NCBI GenBank assembly: GCA_011947345.1
Contig: JAAVTG010000365.1
Coordinates: 41,859 to 105,858, forward strand
Direction of reading: 5' to 3'
Origin: Phytophthora quininea
Taxonomy: Eukaryota; Oomycota; Peronosporomycetes; Peronosporales; Peronosporaceae
Length of the DNA stretch: 64,000 bases
Part shown: one piece after another, positions 56,971 to 64,000 of the stretch
Position numbering within the stretch: position 1 is the first letter of the stretch
Layout of the letters: each line of letters begins with the position of its first letter
Position numbers and translations under genes: made by a program
Notes under the pieces: generated by a model
The model's database searches: none
Seen by the model: the letters and a program-made list of their open reading frames with translations, nothing else
What the model was told of the DNA's origin: nothing

Positions 56971-57001
56971 CTTGTTGTCTCACACGTAAAGCTCTACTAT
57001 G

Positions 57002-57243
57002 TTGTAAATATGGTCGACTCCACTCCAGATAGAACTTATCCGGTGTCGAAGGCCTTTACGGTCACTTTAGCGTTGAGGAAGCGAGTTGGAGAGCAACAGG
57101 AAGCTGCTCGACGACAAGATGTAAACGAGATCTTGTGACTGTTGGAGAAAATAACGAAGTGTATTTGCTTTAAACCCCCGCTTTGTGGTTTCTGTTGCTA
57201 CTTTTGTCCGTTTCAACACCACAGTTCTAATGGGACTGTGACA
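57002..57243 (-). repeat. 5' LTR of E3 (right copy)
   Basis: Collinear with the left LTR over 242 bp with three differences. The element interior begins on its left, where the primer-binding region (ACATAGTAGAGC on the minus strand) and then gag follow. Confidence 0.92.
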
Positions 57244-57248
57244 TTTTG
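57244..57248. repeat. Right target-site duplication of E3 (TTTTG)
   Basis: It matches 51496-51500. Confidence 0.85.
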
Positions 57249-58797
57249 ACCCCATTGCCGGCTCTTTTGGTGACAGTTCTGCTCGAGTGCATTCCGCTAA
57301 AAATCCTGATCTGGGCTGGAAGGCGAACTACATGTTTTGGATTCGCTTCTTCGTCAGTGGCGTGATCGCCAACATGTTGTTAACGTACCAGATAAAGGAT
57401 TTGGTCAACGGTTTGGAGCTGTCGATGGTACGGTGTCTTGGGATCGGGATGGTTTCGATTACTGTCTACGTCTTGACAACGATGGGAATTGCGAGTGTCT
57501 GGGTGCTCCCCGTTCCGTTCGGTATTATCCTGGGCGTGGGGCCTTGCTTTGTGGTTTATCTCTGTGTGCTGTACTGTGCAATCGGCCGCAAGAACTTTGA
57601 GGAAAATCCAACGTTGAGAGAAGAGTTAAAATTCCAACTGTACGTCATGGGTGTTCAAGCGATTCTCACCATGATTTATCCAGCATTCAACGGACTCTAC
57701 GGCCAGGTGGACGCTGTCCATCGAGCAGCTTTAGTGCTTGTCCTTCCAGTCACGAAACTCTTTATGAGAAATGTGGTCGCTTGGACTTGCTCCCACTTGG
57801 AGAATACGTTCCCGTCGTGACAGTCTTCTCGGTCGAAGTCTTCAACGCGCTGCACGTGGCTACATGCATGCAGGCCGCAACCTCTGGCTTCGCGAGAATC
57901 ATAATTGTTGGCCTTGATGCTGTGCATGGTATCGCTGCATTTCGCGATCTAGAAGTCCACACTCGAGCGATTCGAGAGCAGCACTCGCTGTTGGTTAAGA
58001 CGACGCCGAGCCTGAAGCATTCCTCGGAAGATCTCGTGTCGACAGTCATGTCGACCTGCCAGAACCTCCGCATGTTCCGGACCAAGAAGGGTAAACTAAT
58101 CCGAGTACGGTCGCCGCTGAAACACTCCGTTGGAACGATCCGAGCCAGCCAATGTAGAGTGCTGGACAAACTGGCAGTTCAGCAGCTCACGTTCGCCAAC
58201 GTCGAAGCCTCGACTAAAGCCACTCCCAAAACCATCGTCAGCAGCTCTGCAGAGTTTCCTTTGTGTTCCGGATCGTCAGGACGACGATTCTCACAAGCAG
58301 AAGCGATACGCGAGCAACTGATGAAGGAGATTCAGCAGGTTGAGATCGTCGAGAACACGCTGCGGGTGCTCTTTCGTTGCGAGTACCTCACGTTGGTTGA
58401 ATACGTCGAATGTGCTGTGCCGATTCTCTACGGAATTTACTTAAAGGTTTTGTGTCTCCTTCCAACGGAGTATTTCCCACATACTCAAGACATTACGCCG
58501 GACCGACTCCAAGCCACACTGACAAATTTGTGCGTTTACGTGGCTTTAGAAGTCGTCTCGTTGGTGGTTATGCATGGTGTGGTGAAGTGCAAACTCGGGT
58601 TATCTTCGCTCTACCTGCTAGCATTTGTTCTCGAGACCCACACTGTTCAATTACAGAGTCGACTGTTTGTTTGGATCATATTCATCCTTCAGTTCACATT
58701 ACAGCACTACAGCGTGGACTTTATTTTCCACTTCGAGTGGGTCCACTGGGATAAATCAACACTATTTAACGAAGAAGTTACGATAATGGTACGTTGA
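57249..58797 (+). pseudogene. Membrane-protein gene 1, remainder
   Basis: It continues the N-terminal fragment with TPLPALLVTVLLECIPL, matching the first membrane segment of gene 2. One base is missing in the A run near 57300 and one or two near 57803 (HLEN against HLEEC in gene 2). In between and after, the sequence aligns with genes 2 and 3: GWKANYMFWIRFFVSG, VWVLPVPFGIILG, VEVFNALHVATCMQA, then a hydrophilic loop and a C-terminal membrane block (FRCEYLTLVEYVECAVPILY and LFVWIIFILQFTLQHYSV). The C-terminus runs on through HYSVDFIFHFEWV without the intron of its paralogues. Its 3' end overlaps that of gene 2 by 20 bp, in convergent orientation. Confidence 0.82.
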
Positions 58798-60755
58798 TAT
58801 TGACGCCTACAGGCATGATGAAAACAGTAAGCACAAATATACAATTTAGCAGACACCAAAACTGTCGTACCGTAGTGCAGCAGCGTGAGTTGAAGAATGA
58901 AGATAATCCACATGAAGAGATGGCCTTGAATGGTAGCTGCTTCCGTTTCCAGGACATAGGCCAGCTGATAAATCGGCGAGTAGCCAAATCTGCGCTTTAG
59001 CATTACGTGGAGACCAAGGAACGACGCAAATTCGAGCAAGCCGTACACGATCAACTGGGCGACGGTCGTCGTCATTTTCTTGTGCGATAAATTCCTTGTA
59101 TGCGGATAGTAGGCTGCAGTCGGGAGGTGGAATAACCCGGCAAGATAGACGGCATAATGCAGCGGCAGCGCACACTCAACGTACTCTGCCAAAATGACAT
59201 ATTCGCAGTGGAATAAAGCCTGAAGTCCTTCCTCCACACCCTCTTCAGCGCTTGAATCGAGAGTCAACGGACCAGCACCGACCGGCACTAGCGAAGCTCG
59301 GCGTAAATTCTCAAGAAGAGAGCGCGAGGGCAGCAGCACTGGACTTGCTTGCGATACTTTCCTTTTCACGGATCGAGAACGTTTGATCTGAGGGGGTTCG
59401 GACGGCGGAAGCAGCAACTGAGTCGGAGCAAAAGTGCTAGGAATGAGTGTGCCAGTAGTCAAATGCTTAACACGAACTGGTTTGTTACCCGAATTACCAT
59501 TTCTTTCGAAATAGCGTGAAATTTCATCCACGATAGGCCCCGCTTTCAACGTTAATGTTTGGTTTGTAGCTGCTACTTGAATTCCTCTCCTTCCAGCGAT
59601 TTTGTTCAGGAATGTCTTGCTATCTGTCGAAAGAGAAAGTTTAAAAGGAGCGTAGACTTGAACCGGTCCTGAGTACTCGTCCTGCGGTTTACTGAATGCT
59701 TCCCGGACCATTGCTGGCATCCCTTCCAGATAGTTGAGAGCGTGATGAAGTCTCCAAATTGTGTTTGCACGCTCGCGGTGCTGCTGAATCACGTGCGTGT
59801 GGTAGTAAATGGTGCGCAGAGCCAGCAAAATGTGGAAAACATCCGACGTCATTAACAGGATTGTCGTGAGCACCGACTGCGCCGTCTGCATACAGATGAC
59901 CACATAAAGCACATTAAACACGTCGACAGTGAAGACAATGATGCTGGCGACGCATTCCTCCAAATGCGGCGACGCCCTTGCGATCATCTGCTTCAGTGTG
60001 AATTTTAACGTGGGGAGAACCATCACAAATACTACCTGCTGGAAATCCGAGAGTCGAATGAAAATGGCACTGAAAATGGGGTAGATGACTACCAGCAACA
60101 ACTGAGCGCCGACCACCGACAAGTGCGCGACAATTTGCTGTCGTAGCTGGGGATTCACCTTGACAATTTGAATCCCGATATTCACCACAAACAGTCCGTT
60201 GACAAGCACTACGAAAGGCAGGGCTAAGAGAACCAAACCAAATGGGATGGGGAATCTCCAAGCTGCAGCAATTCCGATGGATAAGCCCGTGTAGAAGACT
60301 GAGGTCACAGCGGCCGTGAGGATCGTCCGAGTGTTGGAGATGACGTCGAAATTGATCGCTGCTTTGAAGTGGAACACCATACCAGCGGCAATAACGAAGC
60401 ACGAGATTGCCATTCGGAGCCACAACGCCCAGTTGGCTTCCCACCCGTCCGGAGGGTCTCGTAGTGGAATGCACTCAAAAATGAACATGGTCAGGAAAGC
60501 AGGTACCAGATACAAAACACAGACAGCGAGGACTTGAGTCGTGGACGTTCGTTCATAGTAGTCTTTAAACGCGAGCATTCGCTCGACCGAGTAGTACGGA
60601 CGGTTGCCAATCTGACTGCGATGCCAAGCTAGTGCCAGCTCATGGTACGTCGTGACAAATACGTCGAGTAAGCCCGTTTCCGTGTCCGAGCGGAAGGAAG
60701 AGTCGTCACTGACGGAGGATGCACTCAACGGCTGCACTCGGTGCGTGAAAATCAT
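58778..60755 (-). CDS. Multi-pass membrane protein, gene 2 (intact paralogue)
   Basis: Unknown family, apparently expanded locally. With one 64-bp intron (58807-58870) the product is 637 residues: exon 1 ends in LLHYG and exon 2 adds VNINVPLS. Start chosen at MIFTHRVQPLS because gene 3 has the matching MNSTHKVQPSQ. About 11 hydrophobic segments: around residues 74-97, 111-131, 145-165, 170-197, 211-234, 240-250, 269-292 and 296-318, then a 200-residue Ser/Thr/Lys-rich hydrophilic loop (about 320-520), then three more including LFMWIIFILQLTLLHYG. Shared motifs are QIGNRPYYSVER (48-59) and ECIPL. The topology suggests a transporter or channel-like membrane protein, but nothing shows a substrate. 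Confidence 0.85.
58807..58870 (-). other. 64-bp intron in gene 2
   Basis: GTACGA at the 5' splice site, CTGTAG at the 3' splice site. Splicing joins HY-G to VNINVPLS, which aligns with HC-G/VDLDAPFK of gene 3 and HYS/VDF of gene 1. Confidence 0.72.
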
Positions 60756-60910
60756 CCAGAAGGACTCTGTCCATGCAAAATAACAATACCCATGAAGTCC
60801 GTATCTTTATCAGTGACACCAGCAGCTATTCTCACCTGGAAGTCCTCAAAGTAGCGGCGATGACGAACTGTTATCAAAACCAACGTCACTCGACGCGAAT
60901 TTCCTCGGTC

Positions 60911-62822
60911 TTATTTAAACGGAGCATCGAGATCGACACCTTCATTGGCATGTAACCAAAATTCGTTGTTAGCGACAATAAAAATTGACGGCATGCTGGA
61001 GATTCTTACCGCAATGAACCAGCGTCAACGGCACGATGAAGATGACCCAGACGAACAGCAGACTCTGCACCAAGACCACGTGCGTTTCCAGTACAAACGA
61101 CAGTTGATAAACTGGAGGGTAGCCGAGTCTCCTTTTCATCAAAATATGCAGCCCCACGAAGGACAGAAATTCGAGAGCGCCGTAGACAACCAATTGGACA
61201 AGCGTGGACGCCATTTTGGCTGGTGTCAGCGACCGTGTGGACGGATAGTACTTGTGTATTGGCATATGGAACATGCCGAAGAGATACCCGGCGTAGAACA
61301 TTGGCAGCATACACTCGGCGTATTCGGTCAGGATGACGTACTCACAATGAAAAAGAGCTGGAGTCCTTCCTCAGTTGCTTTCTCGAGGGCAAGACGACGT
61401 GGAGCTTCGGCCTGGGATTTTTGACCACGCACGCTGCTGACTTGGCTCAAATTCCCACTTCGATAGAGTTTTGGCACACTAAAACCCTCAATTGAAGCGT
61501 CAGCAGACATTGCTGGTGTGATGCTGTTGCTCTTGGCCATAAATTCGAGAGATTGCTCTAGCGATTCTTGTTTCGCTTCTTGTGCTGGAATTGAATTGGT
61601 CGTCGGCCCTGAATTTACTGCTGCGATTAAAGTAGCAACTGGTTCATCCACTACTTCCCACATACAACGGAATTCTTCGAGGAAGCTTTTGCTAGGCGGC
61701 GAGATCGGCAGCTTGAATGGCGCCGAAATGCGAACCGGTCCTCGGTACGGTTTGCGTCTTGGTTTGCATTTGTTCAGCGACTTGAGCAGCGACAGAATTC
61801 TTTCGATAGAGGTGACTTCTTGGTGGCCTCGGAATGAGAGCTTGCGTTCTTCGTCTTTAGGTTCGTTGGTTTGAGCGTAAATGGATTGGAGCACCATAAC
61901 GATGTGGCAGACGTCGGTAGACATGATCAGCATGGTCGTGAGAGGCGATCGGGCGATCTGCATGCAAATGGAGACGTATAGGACGTTGAAAACGTCGACT
62001 GAGAATACGATGACGGCTCCGAGACAGTCTTCCACATGAGTGGACACTCGAGCGATGACCTGCTTCGTCGCGAATTTGATGACGGGCAAGACACAGATGA
62101 AGCCAGCTTGCTCGACTCCTGAGAGCTGCAGGAAAATCGCGTTGAAAGTCGGATAGGCGACCACTAGAAGCGACTGCGCTGTGGACGAGATGATGTGCCG
62201 AGCCAGTTGGTTCTGAAGCTTGAGGTTGGTCTTCAATACCTGAGGACCAATGCTGATGATAAGTAGACCCATGATGACATTTACGAAAGGAAACACCATC
62301 AATACCATCCCAAACGGAATCGGGAACTTCCACGTCGCAGCAAGCAAAATTCCCAACGCAGTGTAAAATACAGCGGAAGCCACAGCGATGTTGAAGCATT
62401 GAGCAGTCGACACGGCGCTGTCTTCCAGCACCGCCTTGGCCAACAAGACGATCCCACCGGCCACGATAAAGCTCGATATAAAGACCCGGATACAGAGCGT
62501 GTAGTTGGCCTTCCACCCCAGTTCTGGGTCTTTGAGAGGGATACTCGATCAACAGCACGACGACTAAGGCTGGAACTGGAGTGAATGCACACACGAGAAA
62601 AGCTCGAGTGGCTGACGTTCGTTCGCAGTAGTCTCGAAATGAGAGCAGTCTCTCGACCGAGTAATGGGATCGATGACCGATCTGGACGTGGTGCCAATGC
62701 GCTCTAACTCGACGGAAAAAGGAGACGGTAACCCACAAGAAGCGTCGAAATCCTTGGAGAGACTTGGCATTTCGCTCTCGAGTTTCGAGTTGGGACGGCT
62801 GGACCTTATGCGTGGAATTCAT
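60911..62822 (-). pseudogene. Multi-pass membrane protein, gene 3 (frameshifted)
   Basis: Start at MNSTHKVQPSQ, aligned with the start of gene 2. Recognisable segments: HWHHVQIGHRSHYSVERLLS, LVCAFTPVPALVVVLLIEY, LGILLAATWKFPIPFGMVLM, VFSVDVFNVLYVSICMQIA, a hydrophilic loop, EYAECMLPMFYAGYLFGMFH, and LLFVWVIFIVPLTLVHCG. After a 70-bp intron the C-terminus is VDLDAPFK. Two single-base losses break the frame: near 62540 after LLIEY, and near 61358 in EEGLQ-LFH. Apart from these the coding sequence is well preserved, so sequence error is a real alternative to pseudogenisation. It lies 155 bp upstream of gene 2 on the same strand. Confidence 0.8.
60940..61009 (-). other. 70-bp intron in gene 3
   Basis: A strong 5' site GTAAGA, a branch-like GCTAAC 26-31 bases before the 3' end, and AATGAAG at the 3' site. 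It sits at the same codon and phase as the intron of gene 2. Confidence 0.75.
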
Positions 62823-62849
62823 TTCGTGTCGAGTTGTGAAGTCGCTTGC

Positions 62850-63410
62850 TATTTTTTGTCTCGTAACATCAGTCGAAATGGACGTTGAAAACCTTAACTC
62901 CCCCACAAACGATTCGGAAGGCTCTGTCAAGAGTGTTCGAGTGAGGATGCGGTACGTAGATATACGTGATGGAATCTCCAAACGCTCCGACGTCTTTGAC
63001 GTGCTCTGCACCACTTGGCCAAGTTGGCATTGCGAGGTTTGCAGACTCGAGGTGTCAAAACGAGAGCCAATTCCTTCGACACGTGCATAAATGCAATTGA
63101 GCACTGCCCTCTTGACGGTCTGTACGTCCACGTCAACATTAATTCCCGACGGACCAGGTGGCAACACGAGTCCCGCAGCCAGAGCTTGCTCTTGAGCCAT
63201 CCGAATGGCATCGACGAAAAGCTCCACCTTCTTCCTCCATGATCTGGTTGTAGCGGTGTTCATCTCCGTTGCTCTTCGGTACATCCTCCATCAAAGCCGT
63301 AGACGCCATCGCCTTGCTGTTCTTTTGAATGTCAAGATGGAAATCAATTTGAAAACGTTGTCGATGAATTGTGACCAGAGGATTGGGTGGTAGTGCTAAT
63401 GAGAGCGCAG
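62850..63410 (-). pseudogene. Unknown gene B, copy 2 (degraded)
   Basis: It encodes STALMEDVPKSNGDEH in one frame. After a shift near 63290 it gives KKVELFVDAIRMAQEQALAA, then VDVQTVKRAVLNCIYARVEG and, further on, LTEPSESFVGELRFSTS. It aligns with copy 1 at 63447-64000. The C-terminal frame runs without a stop into the gene 3 start region, which could be mistaken for a fusion. The conservation of a start in genes 2 and 3 argues against one. Function unknown. Confidence 0.5.
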
Positions 63411-63446
63411 AAAATGAATCAATTCCGGTTGGGCTGCCGTACTTCA

Positions 63447-64000
63447 CTAAACTGAAGCACTACCAGGAGGACAAAACTGTCCCCACAAACTGTTCGGACT
63501 TGGTGCAGTGGCAACGACGAGAATGTTCGAGCGTGGAAGTGGCACGTAGACAAACGCGATTGGCAGCGCTCCAGCCACTGCGAAGGTTTTGACACGTTTA
63601 ATCCATGGGTCCGCGTCCAGCCTGTCCAGCATTATCGGCGTTCGACCATAGTGCTCTTGCGAGCACGGGAGACACGACGTACCAAGGCGATCCGGAGCTC
63701 CTTCGGGTCGTGCGTAGTTCAGAACGGCCATTTTGAAGGTCTGGACATCAACTCCAGCTCCAATTCCCAGCGGACCAGGAAGTAGTGGCGCCCCTCCATC
63801 AGCTAGAGCTCGATCTTGAGCCGTCCGAATGGCCTCGACAAAGAGCTTCACGTCCTGCCATCTGATCAGCAGCAACGGATTGTCTTCCACATTGACAGCA
63901 AGCGTCAGGATCTTGGACAACAGATAATCTTCTCCGTTGGCCTTCAAAACGTCCTCGAACGAAGCCGTCTTTTCATCATCACGCTTCGAACTTGTCGATT
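63447..64000 (-). CDS. Unknown gene B, copy 1 (5' end beyond window)
   Basis: The open frame enters from the right edge (STSSKRDDEKTASFEDVLKA), then SKILTLAVNVEDNPLLLIRW, QDVKLFVEAIRTAQDRALAD, GVDVQTFKMAVLNYARPEGA and MLDRLDADPWIKRVKTFAVA. It ends at a stop after PPGSASV. The first 110 codons look like a small globular domain with a buried DNPLLLIRW..V.LFVEAIR helix. The last 50 are less protein-like, and copy 2 aligns there in another frame, so a frame change near 63600 is possible. No family recognised. Confidence 0.55.
   Translation of the reverse strand, partial: STSSKRDDEKTASFEDVLKANGEDYLLSKILTLAVNVEDNPLLLIRWQDVKLFVEAIRTAQDRALADGGAPLLPGPLGIGAGVDVQTFKMAVLNYARPEGAPDRLGTSCLPCSQEHYGRTPIMLDRLDADPWIKRVKTFAVAGALPIAFVYVPLPRSNILVVATAPSPNSLWGQFCPPGSASV

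Larger units (their letters stand above)
51501..57243 (-). mobile_element. Complete Ty3/gypsy LTR retrotransposon E3 in a coding exon
   Basis: Two 242-bp LTRs and a TTTTG target duplication enclose, on the minus strand, gag, zinc finger, protease-like region, RT, RNase H, integrase and chromodomain. The LTRs differ at only three positions, so insertion was recent. Yet the internal region carries at least seven frame changes, more than expected from the LTR age. It interrupts a plus-strand membrane-protein gene. Its proteins are closer to E1 than to E2. Confidence 0.93.

Noticed and set aside
61857..63284. 475-codon minus-strand ORF taken as one protein
   Set aside because: Its N-terminal part is homologous to gene B copy 1, its middle is the gene 3 N-terminus, and after a frameshift near 62540 the rest is out of frame with the conserved membrane protein.

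Overview
This window looks like repeat-rich nuclear DNA of an oomycete, most likely Phytophthora or a close relative. Evidence: chromodomain-bearing Ty3/gypsy retrotransposons, remnants of Helitron, pogo and piggyBac elements, very short (64-70 bp) GT..AG introns, and eukaryotic tRNA genes. The species call is inference. No bacterial operons, CRISPR arrays or prophage are present.

Layout. Bases 1-5297 hold the 3' part of a frameshifted Ty3/gypsy element (E1) with a putative 3' LTR. Bases 5570-11077 are a second, complete Ty3/gypsy element (E2) with about 306-bp LTRs and a perfect 5-bp target-site duplication; it split a minus-strand Helitron-type ORF whose halves lie at 11083-12230 and 5347-5569. 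Bases 12.2-17.1 kb are degenerate repeat DNA. At 17758-18725 is a frameshifted SET-domain (lysine methyltransferase) gene.

The centre of the window (about 21561-37508) is a 16-kb tandem array of about 21 units of about 769 bp. Each unit carries one tRNA-Leu(CAG) gene on the minus strand. The tRNA bodies look identical by eye, while the spacers vary. Just outside the array is a divergent pair of tRNA-Arg(CCG) genes.

From 40.7 to 50.5 kb lie further DNA-transposon relics: a pogo transposase split by a GGATCC-rich insertion, a piggyBac remnant, and a DDE-type transposase ORF of unresolved family. A solo LTR with its own target duplication follows.

The right end (51-64 kb) is a cluster of three paralogous multi-pass membrane protein genes and two copies of another unknown gene. 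The first paralogue is interrupted inside its N-terminal coding region by a third complete Ty3/gypsy element (E3, 51501-57243), with a perfect TTTTG duplication. The second paralogue (58778-60755, minus) is the only one that reads intact. Genes 2 and 3 share a short intron at the same codon near the C-terminus; gene 1 reads through that position without it.

Many of the breaks are single-base indels, so part of the apparent decay could be assembly error rather than biology.
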